Origin: Streptomyces natalensis ATCC 27448
GTDB taxonomy: Bacteria > Actinomycetota > Actinomycetes > Streptomycetales > Streptomycetaceae
Assembly (NCBI RefSeq): GCF_000935125.1
Contig: NZ_JRKI01000010.1
Span: forward strand, 62,001 to 126,000
DNA: 64,000 nucleotides
Reading direction: 5' to 3'
Shown here: positions 37,252-46,119 of the stretch, piece by piece
Position numbering within the stretch: the stretch's first letter is position 1
Layout of the letters: each line of letters begins with the position of its first letter
Made by a program: the position numbers and the translations under genes
Notes under the pieces: generated by a model
What the model was told of the DNA's origin: nothing
What the model saw: only the letters and a program-made list of their open reading frames with translations
Databases searched by the model: none

Positions 37252-37937
37252 CCATCAAGGTGCTGCTCGCCGACGACCAGATGCTGCTGCGCAGCGCCTT
37301 CCGCATACTGGTCGACTCCGAGCCCGACATGGAGGTCGTGGGGGAGGCGTCCGACGGCGCCCAGGCGTACGAGCTGACGCGCACGACCGGCGCCGACGTC
37401 GTCCTGATGGACATCCGGATGCCCGGGACGGACGGGCTGGCCGCCACCCGCATGATCAGCCAGGACCCGGAGCTCACCCACGTCAAGGTGGTCATCCTGA
37501 CGACCTTCGAGGTCGACGACTATGTGGTGCAGTCGCTGCGGGCCGGCGCCAGCGGCTTCCTGGGCAAGGGCGCCGAGCCGGACGACATGCTGGGGGCGAT
37601 CCGCATCGCGGCCGCCGGGGAGGCGCTGCTCTCGCCCGTCGCCACCAAGGGGCTGATCGCCAAGTTCCTTGCGCAGGGCGGTAGTTCGGACGACGGGGAC
37701 ACCCCGGCCGGCCGGGGCGCGGAGAAGCTGGCGACGCTGACCGGACGCGAGCGCGAGGTGCTGGTCCTGGTGGCCGGCGGGCTGTCCAACGACGAGATCG
37801 CCGAGCGGCTGGAGGTCAGCCCGCTGACCGTGAAGACGCATGTCAACCGGGCGATGGCCAAGCTCGGCGCCCGCGACCGCGCCCAGCTGGTGGTCATCGC
37901 CTACGAGTCGGGACTCGTACGCCCACGGGTGCAGTGA
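37248..37937 (+). CDS. NarL/FixJ response regulator
   Basis: The product is 229 residues. The receiver has the acid pair in LLADDQ, the phosphoacceptor Asp55 in VVLMDIRMPG, Thr/Ser in VVILTTFE, and Lys in FLGKGAEP. A LuxR-type HTH closes the protein (LTGREREVLVLVAGGLSNDE, SPLTVKTHVNRAMAKLG). ATGA overlap with the kinase gene shows translational coupling. The RND exporter begins 157 bases downstream, so the pair may control it. Confidence 0.95.
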   Translation: MTIKVLLADDQMLLRSAFRILVDSEPDMEVVGEASDGAQAYELTRTTGADVVLMDIRMPGTDGLAATRMISQDPELTHVKVVILTTFEVDDYVVQSLRAGASGFLGKGAEPDDMLGAIRIAAAGEALLSPVATKGLIAKFLAQGGSSDDGDTPAGRGAEKLATLTGREREVLVLVAGGLSNDEIAERLEVSPLTVKTHVNRAMAKLGARDRAQLVVIAYESGLVRPRVQ

Positions 37938-38068
37938 GGGTGGAGCCTGTCTACTCCGAACGCGGTAGGGCCGGGCTCCCGAAACCGACCTGCGAGCGAG
38001 GAAAACCGGCCAGGACATGGCGGAAGGTTTACGTGGGCCCGAGGTGGCCCCGCCGACCGTCCGCACTT

Positions 38069-38080
38069 TTCTGTACAGAA
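38069..38080. promoter_or_regulatory. 12-bp palindrome just before the RND start
   Basis: TTCTGTACAGAA is a perfect palindrome, 14 bases before the ATG of the exporter and partly overlapping its ribosome-binding region. It could be a dimer-binding operator for a repressor or for the adjacent response regulator. Confidence 0.45.
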
Positions 38081-38094
38081 GAGAGACCGCACCC

Positions 38095-41000
38095 ATGTCC
38101 TGGCTGTCCCGACTCAGCCTCGTACAACGGGGCCTGATAGCGCTGATGTCGATCGTCGCGATCGCCTTCGGCGCGATCGCGATCCCGCAGCTCAAACAGC
38201 AGCTCCTGCCCTCCATCGACCTGCCGATGGTGTCCGTGATGGCGCCGTACCAGGGCGCCTCGCCCGATGTCGTCGAAAAGCAGGTGATCGAGCCCCTCGA
38301 AGACGGCATCCAGACGGTCGACGGCATCAAGAGCGTCACCTCGACGTCGAGCGAGGGCTCGGGCGTCGTCATGGCGCAGTTCGACTACGGCAACGACACC
38401 AAGACCCTGGTCGCCGACGTCCAGCAGGCGGTCAACCGCGCCCGTGCGAAGCTGCCCAAGGACGTCGACCCGCAGGTGATCGCGGGCGGTACGGACGATA
38501 TGCCCGCCGTGGTGCTGGCCGTCTCCTCCTCCACCAAGGACCAGCAGACCCTCGCCGACCAGCTCAACCGCGGCGTCGTCCCGGGCCTGAAGGACATCGA
38601 CGGGGTCGGCCAGGTCACCGTCGGCGGCGTCACGGACCGGATCGTCGCCGTCACCCCGGACGACAAGAAGCTCGCCGCCGCCGGACTCAGCGCCTCCGCG
38701 CTCGGCCAGGCGCTGGACGCCGGCGGCGCCTCGGTGCCGGCCGGCTCCTTCTCGGAGGACGGCAAGAGCCGCACCGTCCAGGTCGGTACGGGCTACACCT
38801 CCGTGCAGCAGATCCGGGACCTGCGGGTCACCCCGGCCGCCGCCCCCGGCGGAGGCCAGGGCGCCGCGGCCGGCGGTCACGCCGCCGAGCCGGTGCGCCT
38901 GGGCGATGTGGCCACGGTCAAGGAGACCTCGGCCACCCCGACCTCGATCACCCGCACCAACGGGAAGCCCAGCCTCGCCCTGACCCTGACGATGGACCGG
39001 GACGGCAGTGCGGTCGCCATCTCCGACGCGGTCAAGGACAAGCTGCCCTCGATCCGGCAGAACCTGGGCAAGGGCGCCGAGGTCACGGTCGTCTCGGACC
39101 AGGGCCCGGCGGTCTCCAAGTCGATCGATTCGCTGACCACCGAGGGCCTGCTCGGCCTGGTCATGGCCGTGGTCGTGATCCTGCTCTTCCTCCTCAGCCT
39201 GCGCTCGACGCTGGTCACCGCGGTCTCCATCCCGCTGTCCGTCGTCATCACGCTGATCGTGCTGTGGACGGGCGACCTCTCCCTGAACATGCTCACCCTC
39301 GGCGCGCTGACCATCGCGATCGGCCGCGTCGTCGACGACTCGATCGTCGTCCTGGAGAACATCAAACGGCACCTGGGCTACGGCGAGGAGCGCCGCGAGG
39401 CCATCCTCACGGCCGTCAAGGAGGTCTCCGGCGCGATCACCTCCTCCACCCTGACCACCGTCGCGGTCTTCCTGCCCATCGGGGTGGTCGGCGGGATGGT
39501 CGGCGCCCTCTTCGGATCGTTCTCGATCACGGTGACGGTGGCCCTGCTCTCGTCCCTGATCGTCTCGCTGACGGTCGTCCCGGTCCTGTCGTACTGGTTC
39601 CTGCGCGCCCCCAAGATCCCGGAGGGCACCACCGCGGACGAACTCCGCCGCCGGGCCGAGGAAAAGGAGGCCAAGAGCCCGCTCCAGCGCCTCTACGTCC
39701 CCGTTCTGCGCTTCGCCACCCGCCGCCGGGTGACCAGTCTGCTCATCGCCGTCGCGATCCTCATCGGCACCTTCGGCATGGGCCCGCTGCTGAAGACCAA
39801 CTTCTTCGACCAGAGCGACCAGGACACCCTGACCGTCAAGCAGGAGCTCGCGCCCGGTACGAGCCTGTCCGCCTCCGACGCCCAGGCCAAGAAGGTGGAA
39901 AAGCTTCTCGCCGGCACCGACGGCGTCGCCGACTACCAGGTCACCGTCGGCTCCTCCGGCTTCATGGCGGCCTTCGGCGGCGGCAGCGGCGCCAACCAGG
40001 CCACCTACCAGGTCAAGCTCAAGAGCTCCGACGACTCCGCGAAGGTCACCGACGCCCTGCGCTCCGGGCTCGACAAGCTCGGGAAGTCCATCGGCGACAC
40101 CACCGTCACCGCGGGCGGCGGCGGCTTCGGCAACCAGAACCTGAGCGTGGTCGTCAAGGCCGGTGACGCCGCCACCTTGAAGAAGGCCAGCGAGCAGGTC
40201 CGCAAGGCGGTCGCCTCGCTCGACGTCACCGACGTCCAGAGCGACCTCGCCCAGAGCGTGCCGCGGATCTCCGTCACGCCCAACGCCAAGGCGGCGGCGG
40301 CCGGTTACAGTCAGGCCACCCTCGGCGGCGTCGTCGCCCAGGCGGTCCGCGGCACCACCAGCCAGAGCAAGGCCGTCCTGGACGACACCGAGCGCGATGT
40401 CGTGATCAAGTCGGCCCACCCGGCCACCACCGAGGCCCAGCTGAAGAACCTGGCCGTGCCGACCCCATCCGGCATGGTCAAGCTCTCCACCATCGCCACC
40501 GTCAAGACGGCCCCCGGCCCGGTCCAGATGACCCGGATCGACGGCGCCCGCTCGGCGACCATCACCGCCAAGCCGGCCGGCGACAACACCGGCGCGGTCA
40601 GCGCCAAGCTCCAGAGCAAGGTCGACGCCCTGAAGCTGCCGGACGGCGCCACCGCGAAGATCGGCGGTGTCTCGCAGGACCAGTCCGACGCCTTCGGCTC
40701 CCTCGGCCTGGCCATGCTGGCCGCGATAGCCATCGTCTTCATGCTGCTGGTGGGCACCTTCCGCTCCATCGTCCAGCCGCTGATCCTGCTGATCTCCATA
40801 CCCTTCGCGGCCACCGGTGCGATCGGCCTGCTGGTCGCCACCGGCACCCCGCTGGGCGTCCCGGCGATGATCGGCATGCTGATGCTGATCGGCATCGTGG
40901 TCACCAACGCCATCGTGCTGATCGACCTGATCAACCAGTACCGCGCCCAGGGCTACGGCGTCGTGGAGGCCGTCATCGAGGGCGGCCGCCACCGTCTGCG

Positions 41001-41283
41001 TCCCATTCTGATGACCGCCCTGGCCACGATCATGGCGCTGGTCCCGATGGCCCTGTCCCTCACCGGCAACAGCGGTTTCATCTCCCAGCCGCTTGCGGTG
41101 GTCGTCATTGGCGGTCTGATCAGCTCCACCCTGCTGACCCTGCTCCTCGTCCCGACGCTCTACGCGATCATCGAACTCCGCAAGGAACGCCGGGCGAAGA
41201 AGAAGGCCGCCAAGCGCGCCGGGAGGTCCGGCGCCCCGGCGGAGCAGCCCGAGGAGCGGTCACCGGAGCCGGCCGGGGTCTGA
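38095..41283 (+). CDS. RND-family efflux transporter (HAE1/AcrB-like)
   Basis: The product is 1062 residues with twelve predicted helices in two six-helix halves, each followed by a large extracytoplasmic loop. Helix 4 carries the proton-relay aspartates in IGRVVDDSIVVLENIK. Other family motifs are the N-terminal LPSIDLPMVSVMAPYQGASPD, and GIVVTNAIVLIDLINQ with the paired relay region in half two. HAE-type RND proteins in Actinobacteria work without the outer-membrane partners of Gram-negative bacteria. The start at ATG 38095 gives the usual short cytoplasmic N-terminus. A two-component pair is immediately upstream and a strong terminator follows. Confidence 0.95.
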   Translation: MSWLSRLSLVQRGLIALMSIVAIAFGAIAIPQLKQQLLPSIDLPMVSVMAPYQGASPDVVEKQVIEPLEDGIQTVDGIKSVTSTSSEGSGVVMAQFDYGNDTKTLVADVQQAVNRARAKLPKDVDPQVIAGGTDDMPAVVLAVSSSTKDQQTLADQLNRGVVPGLKDIDGVGQVTVGGVTDRIVAVTPDDKKLAAAGLSASALGQALDAGGASVPAGSFSEDGKSRTVQVGTGYTSVQQIRDLRVTPAAAPGGGQGAAAGGHAAEPVRLGDVATVKETSATPTSITRTNGKPSLALTLTMDRDGSAVAISDAVKDKLPSIRQNLGKGAEVTVVSDQGPAVSKSIDSLTTEGLLGLVMAVVVILLFLLSLRSTLVTAVSIPLSVVITLIVLWTGDLSLNMLTLGALTIAIGRVVDDSIVVLENIKRHLGYGEERREAILTAVKEVSGAITSSTLTTVAVFLPIGVVGGMVGALFGSFSITVTVALLSSLIVSLTVVPVLSYWFLRAPKIPEGTTADELRRRAEEKEAKSPLQRLYVPVLRFATRRRVTSLLIAVAILIGTFGMGPLLKTNFFDQSDQDTLTVKQELAPGTSLSASDAQAKKVEKLLAGTDGVADYQVTVGSSGFMAAFGGGSGANQATYQVKLKSSDDSAKVTDALRSGLDKLGKSIGDTTVTAGGGGFGNQNLSVVVKAGDAATLKKASEQVRKAVASLDVTDVQSDLAQSVPRISVTPNAKAAAAGYSQATLGGVVAQAVRGTTSQSKAVLDDTERDVVIKSAHPATTEAQLKNLAVPTPSGMVKLSTIATVKTAPGPVQMTRIDGARSATITAKPAGDNTGAVSAKLQSKVDALKLPDGATAKIGGVSQDQSDAFGSLGLAMLAAIAIVFMLLVGTFRSIVQPLILLISIPFAATGAIGLLVATGTPLGVPAMIGMLMLIGIVVTNAIVLIDLINQYRAQGYGVVEAVIEGGRHRLRPILMTALATIMALVPMALSLTGNSGFISQPLAVVVIGGLISSTLLTLLLVPTLYAIIELRKERRAKKKAAKRAGRSGAPAEQPEERSPEPAGV

Positions 41284-41333
41284 TCCCTCGGTCTGATCCC
41301 CCGGTCCGGTCCTTACTCGGCAGCCCCCCCCAG

Positions 41334-41370
41334 AAAGCCCCCGCGCCCGTCTCCAGGCCGCGGGGGCTTT
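41334..41370 (+). terminator. Hairpin terminator after the RND gene
   Basis: Arms AAAGCCCCCGCG (41334-41345) and its complement (41359-41370) form a 12-bp stem, ending in TTT. Confidence 0.9.
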
Positions 41371-41490
41371 CGCATGCCCCGTTCGGGCGGTTTACCGGCG
41401 TATGGGCGCATTCCGCGTACGTGCCCGAGAAACATGGCCAGCGGTATATGCCCCACAGATGCCCCGCACCCGTCGCCCGGAAGGAGAGCA

Positions 41491-42165
41491 ATGACCGCCC
41501 CCGCAGCAGCGGACGGAACCCAGGACGAAACCCAGGCCGAAGCGCAGGCCGAACTCAAGGACTTCGTCGCATACTGCGTACCGCTGACCGGCTTCGCCGC
41601 CTTCGACCTCTATGCCACCGGCATGGCCCGGCTCTATCTGGACACCGCCCGCCGCCAGGTGGGCGCCGCACGCTTCGCGGAATTCTGGGAGAAGTGGCGG
41701 ACCGCCGCTGCCGCAGGCGGCGGCCCCGAACTGCTCGGCCCCACCCACCGCGAGGTGGCACGGGCCCTGACCTACCTCTGGTTCACCGGCGCGTGGCCGC
41801 GCCTGGCGCCCGACGCGCATGCCGAACTGCGCCGCGACATGGCCAACGTCGAGTTCATCGTCTCGCCCAGCGCCTACCCGGAAGGGCTGGTGTGGCGGAC
41901 GTTCCACGGCCACCCCGGAGGTGCCAAACCCCCCGGCTTCGGCACCTGGGCCGTCAAGCCGCCCGCCATGGTCCCGGCCGCCGAGCTACGCGACGACCTC
42001 GGCCTCCCCGCCGACGCCGTCTACCGCACCGGTCTGCCCGACGGGGTGTCCCCCGACGCCATCCCCGCCCATCTGCTGCCCGGCCACCGGCTCTCCCGCG
42101 ACATCCCTCCGTCCGCCGTGCCCACCGCCCTCGCCCCCACCACCCCCGAGGAGGACCCGGTATGA
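41491..42165 (+). CDS. Sorbitol-dehydrogenase-type small subunit (FAD-SLDH family)
   Basis: The product is 224 residues from ATG 41491 with AAGGAG upstream. FVAYCVPLTGFAAFDLYATG and ALTYLWFTGAWP fit the small subunits of membrane-bound FAD sorbitol/gluconate dehydrogenases, which support a GMC catalytic subunit. Those subunits normally carry a twin-arginine signal; this protein has none, so the complex is probably cytoplasmic. It shares an ATGA overlap with the downstream GMC gene. A strong terminator upstream isolates the operon from the RND gene. Confidence 0.72.
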   Translation: MTAPAAADGTQDETQAEAQAELKDFVAYCVPLTGFAAFDLYATGMARLYLDTARRQVGAARFAEFWEKWRTAAAAGGGPELLGPTHREVARALTYLWFTGAWPRLAPDAHAELRRDMANVEFIVSPSAYPEGLVWRTFHGHPGGAKPPGFGTWAVKPPAMVPAAELRDDLGLPADAVYRTGLPDGVSPDAIPAHLLPGHRLSRDIPPSAVPTALAPTTPEEDPV

Positions 42166-44144
42166 CCGGCACGACCGTCACCGCGGACGACGCCGCCCGC
42201 CGCCGCTACCACGCCGTCATCGTCGGCGGCGGCTGGGCCGGCAGCATCCTCGCCAAGCGGCTGGGCGCCCAGGGCTGGCAGGTGCTCGTCCTGGAGGCCG
42301 GCAACGGCGGCACCGAGACCTGGCCGGGCTATCTGGACTCCCTGTCGACCTTCTACTCCGCCGTGGCCAAGGTCCCCAACTCCGCCTACCGGCCCAACAC
42401 CGCCGCCCCCTCGCCCGATGTGCTGGACCTCGCCCCGGTCCGCAACCCGCAGACCGGACAGCCGGAGTTCACCGCCCAGGGCTACTTCGTCCAGAACGGA
42501 AAACTGCCCTACGGCACCGACTACTTGCGCGCCCTCGGCGGCACCGCCATGCACTGGCTCGGCGCCGTCCCCCGGATGCACCCCGACGACTTCGCCACCC
42601 AAACCACCTACGGCTACGGACGGGACTGGCCGCTCACCGCCCAGGACCTCCAGCGCTGGTACGCCGAGGCCGAACGCGAACTCGGCGTGGCCGGCCACAC
42701 CGCGGAGCAGAAGGAACTGGGCGTCGTCACCGACCCCCACCACCAGTACCCGATGCACCACATCCCGCAGAGCTATATCGACCAGTACTGCCACCGCAAG
42801 CTCAAGGACGCGGTCGTCAAGGACGAGACCGTCCCGGACGAGAAGTACAAGCTGAAGGTCACCGGCCTCCCCCAGGCCCGCAACTCCACCCCCAACCCCG
42901 AGTACGACCACGGCACCTACCGCGTCAAGGGCGCCGTCGGACTGCCGAACTACGGTGAGCGCTGTGTGGGCAACGCCAGCTGTGTGCCCATCTGCCCGGT
43001 GCAGGCCAAATCCCATCCGCTGCGCCTCCAGACCGGCCTGCGCGACAACGTCACCTTCGCCCACCGCTGCGTCGTCACCCGCGTGCGGGCGGCGGCCGAC
43101 ACCGGCCTGGCCACCGGCGTGGAATACCGCACCTACACCGACCCCGCCTCGCCGGTCAGCCGGTCCCATATCGCCGAGGCGGACATCGTCATCCTCGCCG
43201 CGCACGCCATCGAGAACGCCCGGCTGATGCTGTTCTCCGGGCTGGCCACGAAAAGCGGCCAGGTCGGCCGCAACCTGATGGACCACCCCACCATCCTGAA
43301 CTGGGCGCTGTCCCCGGAGGCCGACGGTCCCCTCGGGCCGTTCCGGGGACCGGGCCACACCTCCGGCTGGGAGACCTTCCGCTTCGGCAAGGGACGGCGC
43401 ACCCGCGCACCGTTCCGTATCGAGATCGGCAACTGGGGCTGGGGCTGGGCGACCGGCGCACCGATGAGCAACGTCGCCACCGCCCTGGGCATCGGCGGCG
43501 ATGCGCACGGCGCCGTACGCAAGGACGGCGTCTTCGGCCCCGAGCTGCGCCGGCTGCTCGGCTCCGCCATCGGCCGCCAGCTCCAGCTCCAGATCGCCGT
43601 CGAACAGTCCGCCGACCCCGCCAACCGCGTCACCATCGACCCCGCCCGCTACCGCGATGCGATGGGCAACCCCCGCCCCGTCCTCACCTACAACCTCGAC
43701 AAGCACACCCGCGACGGTCTGTTCGCCGCCCGGCTCGTCGCCCGGAAGATCTTCAAGGGCCTGGACGCGGAGGACCACACGAACCACGCCCCGCGCGACG
43801 GCGTCCCCCCGCTGGGCCACTTCGTCCACCAGCTCAACCACAAGACCCTGGACCTGGCCTACAGCGGAGCCGGACACGGCGCCGGCACCCACGTCATGGG
43901 CACCGACGACAGGACCTCCGTGGTCGACCCGTTCCAGCGCCTCCACGACCACCACAACGTCTACGCCATCGGCTGCGGCAGCATGCCGTCCATCGGCACC
44001 AGCAACCCCACCCTCACCATGATGGCGCTGGCCCTGCGCAGCGCCGCCCATATCCACCAGGCACTCATCGCCGCCCGCCGCCCCATCGAGGTGCGCACCA
44101 CGGCGAACCCGGACGCGAGCACGATGGCGGAGGCGACGGCATGA
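42162..44144 (+). CDS. GMC-family oxidoreductase with cysteine cluster
   Basis: The product is 660 residues. The FAD motif is YHAVIVGGGWAGSILAKRLG (about 16-35); GRNLMDHPT and the C-terminal block near residue 578 (HVMGTDD) plus GCGSMPSIGTSNPT give the catalytic His/Asn region. RCVGNASCVPICPVQA (Cys268, Cys274, Cys278) resembles the Cys cluster of FAD-dependent glucose/fructose dehydrogenases that bind a 3Fe-4S cluster. There is no signal peptide. It overlaps its neighbours on both sides by four bases. The substrate is unknown; a sugar, sugar acid or alcohol is likely. Confidence 0.88.
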   Translation: MTGTTVTADDAARRRYHAVIVGGGWAGSILAKRLGAQGWQVLVLEAGNGGTETWPGYLDSLSTFYSAVAKVPNSAYRPNTAAPSPDVLDLAPVRNPQTGQPEFTAQGYFVQNGKLPYGTDYLRALGGTAMHWLGAVPRMHPDDFATQTTYGYGRDWPLTAQDLQRWYAEAERELGVAGHTAEQKELGVVTDPHHQYPMHHIPQSYIDQYCHRKLKDAVVKDETVPDEKYKLKVTGLPQARNSTPNPEYDHGTYRVKGAVGLPNYGERCVGNASCVPICPVQAKSHPLRLQTGLRDNVTFAHRCVVTRVRAAADTGLATGVEYRTYTDPASPVSRSHIAEADIVILAAHAIENARLMLFSGLATKSGQVGRNLMDHPTILNWALSPEADGPLGPFRGPGHTSGWETFRFGKGRRTRAPFRIEIGNWGWGWATGAPMSNVATALGIGGDAHGAVRKDGVFGPELRRLLGSAIGRQLQLQIAVEQSADPANRVTIDPARYRDAMGNPRPVLTYNLDKHTRDGLFAARLVARKIFKGLDAEDHTNHAPRDGVPPLGHFVHQLNHKTLDLAYSGAGHGAGTHVMGTDDRTSVVDPFQRLHDHHNVYAIGCGSMPSIGTSNPTLTMMALALRSAAHIHQALIAARRPIEVRTTANPDASTMAEATA

Positions 44145-45331
44145 TCACCGCAACCACCCTCGACGAGCAGGGCTTCGGCATCCCCGCCACCCTCGAAGAA
44201 CTGCACACCTACCTCCAGGCCGCGATGGAGGTCGAGCATCTGACCATCCCCGTCTACATGACCGGGATGTACACGATCACCCCCGGCACCAACCGCACCG
44301 CCTACTTCACCCTCCGCAGCGTCCTGCTGGAGGAGATGCTGCACATGACGCTGGCGGCGAACCTCCTCAACGCGGTCGGCGGCAAACCAAAGGTGGGCCG
44401 CAAGGAATTCGTCGCCTCCTACCCGGCGAAGCTCCCTTTCAGCGGCCCCGAGCTGCCCGAAATCGGCCTCCAGCACTTCTCCCCGAAGGCCCTGGAGACC
44501 TTTCTGACCATCGAACGCCCCCGCGACATGGCCCCCAAGCCGAAGCCGGGCGACGGCTGGACCTCCATCGGCCAGTTCTACGACTGCATCAAGAAGGGCC
44601 TGGACAACCTCGTACGCGACCTCGGCCACGGCGCCGTCTTCACCGGCGACCGCAACCACCAGGTCGGCCCCGAGGACTTCTACAACTCCGGCGGCGAGGT
44701 CTTCGCCGTCCACAACCAGGACCAGGCGCACACCGCGATCCGCGTCATCAGCGAGCAGGGCGAGGGCGTCAAGGGCACCATCTGGGACAGCGACGACCTG
44801 ATCTTCGGCGAGCAGCGGCAGCTGGCCCACTACTTCCGCTTCAACGAGATCTACACCGGCCGCAGGTACGGGCAGCACGACGTCCCCGGCAAGCCGCCCA
44901 GCGGCCCCCTGGTGGACGTCACCTGGGACGACGCCTACCGCATCGACGGCAACTCCAAGCTGGCCGACTACCGCAAGTACGCCGGGACCAGCGACGTCCA
45001 CGCCCAGGCCGCCGCCTTCAACTCCCGCTACGCCGCGCTGCTCAGCTACCTCCAGACGGCTTTCAACGGCACTCCGCGGGCGATGGCCCTGGCCATCCCC
45101 ACCATGCTGGAGCTGCGCGACCGCTCCGAACAGCTCTACCGCAACCCGCACCCCGACCCCAAGCGGGCGGCCCAGGGCCTCAGTGCCGGCCCCACCTTCG
45201 AAATCGACGCCCCGAGCTTCCAGGAGGCCCGCCCCCACGTCGAGCAGAACCTCGCCCTGGCCGGCCTGGAAGCCGGCGCCCCCATCGACCTGTCCGCCCT
45301 GAGCCCGGAAACCAGCGAAACCTTCGCCTGA
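44141..45331 (+). CDS. VioB/RebD-like ferritin-fold protein
   Basis: The product is 396 residues. Its N-terminal ~240 residues are a ferritin-like bundle (PF12902 type) as in iminophenyl-pyruvate dimer synthases: LHTYLQAAMEVEHLTIPVY, LEEMLHMTLAANLLNAVGG with an ExxH at Glu65-His68, and the third helix FGEQRQLAHYFRFNEI (about Glu224, His230, Glu236). Carboxylate/His spacing suits a metal site. The C-terminal ~150 residues are helical without obvious motifs. In VioB/RebD the domain couples oxidised amino acid imines; no tryptophan oxidase is nearby, so the role here is probably different. It is coupled to the GMC gene by ATGA. Confidence 0.8.
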   Translation: MITATTLDEQGFGIPATLEELHTYLQAAMEVEHLTIPVYMTGMYTITPGTNRTAYFTLRSVLLEEMLHMTLAANLLNAVGGKPKVGRKEFVASYPAKLPFSGPELPEIGLQHFSPKALETFLTIERPRDMAPKPKPGDGWTSIGQFYDCIKKGLDNLVRDLGHGAVFTGDRNHQVGPEDFYNSGGEVFAVHNQDQAHTAIRVISEQGEGVKGTIWDSDDLIFGEQRQLAHYFRFNEIYTGRRYGQHDVPGKPPSGPLVDVTWDDAYRIDGNSKLADYRKYAGTSDVHAQAAAFNSRYAALLSYLQTAFNGTPRAMALAIPTMLELRDRSEQLYRNPHPDPKRAAQGLSAGPTFEIDAPSFQEARPHVEQNLALAGLEAGAPIDLSALSPETSETFA

Positions 45332-45366
45332 GCCGGGCGCCTGGAGACCGAGGTCCCCAGGGGCAA

Positions 45367-45401
45367 GCGGCCCGTCCCGTCATCGCTCCGGGGCGGGCCG
45401 C
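45367..45401 (+). terminator. Terminator of the oxidoreductase operon
   Basis: Arms at 45367-45378 and 45390-45401 form a 12-bp stem with one G-T pair, 35 bases past the last stop codon. Confidence 0.75.
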
Positions 45402-45566
45402 GCCCTTCGGTGGCCTGCCGCACGAGAGCACGATCTTCGTTGCCCCGCGCCCGTCGTGGTGTTCGGCGACGAGGGCGGCGTCGATGCGTGGATGCGGCGG
45501 TACGTGGACGATTACTGACGGCCGGGCCGGGCCGGGCCCGGGACCAGGACAAGGCACAATGCGCGG

Positions 45567-46052
45567 ATGAAGAAAAAGGTGCTGCTCATCGTCGCCCTGT
45601 GCGTGGCCGTCGGCCTTGCCGCCGCGGCGCCGCTGCTGAAGAAGTACGACGACGACCTGCCGGACGTGGTGACCGACCACCTCTTCCACGAGCGCATCAA
45701 GACCTTCGCGACCGCGGGCGAGGCCCCGAAGCTCGGCGACCACGAGCTGCTGTTCATCCTCCCCAAGTGGGTCCCGAAGGACGCCACGCAGATCACGGAG
45801 AAGGTGCAGACGACCGGCGACGCCAGACTGATGCGCTTCACCCTCGGTGCGGCGCCGCTGAAGCTGACCGGGGCGAAGAGCTGCTCCGGCGGCGCCTTCA
45901 ACGGGGTGCCGCAGCTTGACGCGAGCTGGTGGCCGGAGGGCGTGGGGGAGAGCGACGGGCGGGTGGACTGCTCCTACGAGTTCCAGTACCGGGTGGTGGT
46001 CAGGGGCAAGCAGGTCTATGCCTGGACCAACGGCGACCGGCTGGATTCCTGA
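45567..46052 (+). CDS. Hypothetical secreted or membrane-anchored protein
   Basis: The product is 161 residues with a basic N-terminus (MKKK) and one hydrophobic helix (about residues 5-22), so it is exported or anchored facing outside. The rest is ~135 residues with two cysteines (GAKSCSGGAF and VDCSYEFQY) that may form a disulfide. LLFILPKWVPKDATQITEKV and RVVVRGKQVYAWTNGDRL are its clearest segments. I do not recognise the family. It converges on nadA with a strong terminator between them. Confidence 0.72.
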   Translation: MKKKVLLIVALCVAVGLAAAAPLLKKYDDDLPDVVTDHLFHERIKTFATAGEAPKLGDHELLFILPKWVPKDATQITEKVQTTGDARLMRFTLGAAPLKLTGAKSCSGGAFNGVPQLDASWWPEGVGESDGRVDCSYEFQYRVVVRGKQVYAWTNGDRLDS

Positions 46053-46065
46053 CCGCCGAGGCAGA

Positions 46066-46105
46066 CGCAGCGGGGCGCCCCTTCGGGAAGGGGCGCCCCG
46101 CTGCG
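46066..46105. terminator. Bidirectional hairpin terminator
   Basis: A perfect 18-bp stem (46066-46083 with 46088-46105) closes a CGGG loop between the convergent 45567 and nadA genes. Confidence 0.92.
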
Positions 46106-46119
46106 GTGTGCGGCCGTGC

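Noticed and set aside
38029..40992. 987-codon minus-strand frame opposite the RND exporter
   Set aside because: It mirrors the exporter codons and has Asp/Gln/Arg-rich sequence without a domain.
45437..45520. Possible short remnant ending in VDAWMRRYVDDY before 45567
   Set aside because: It has no start codon with a ribosome binding site and I cannot link it to a family; chance is likely.
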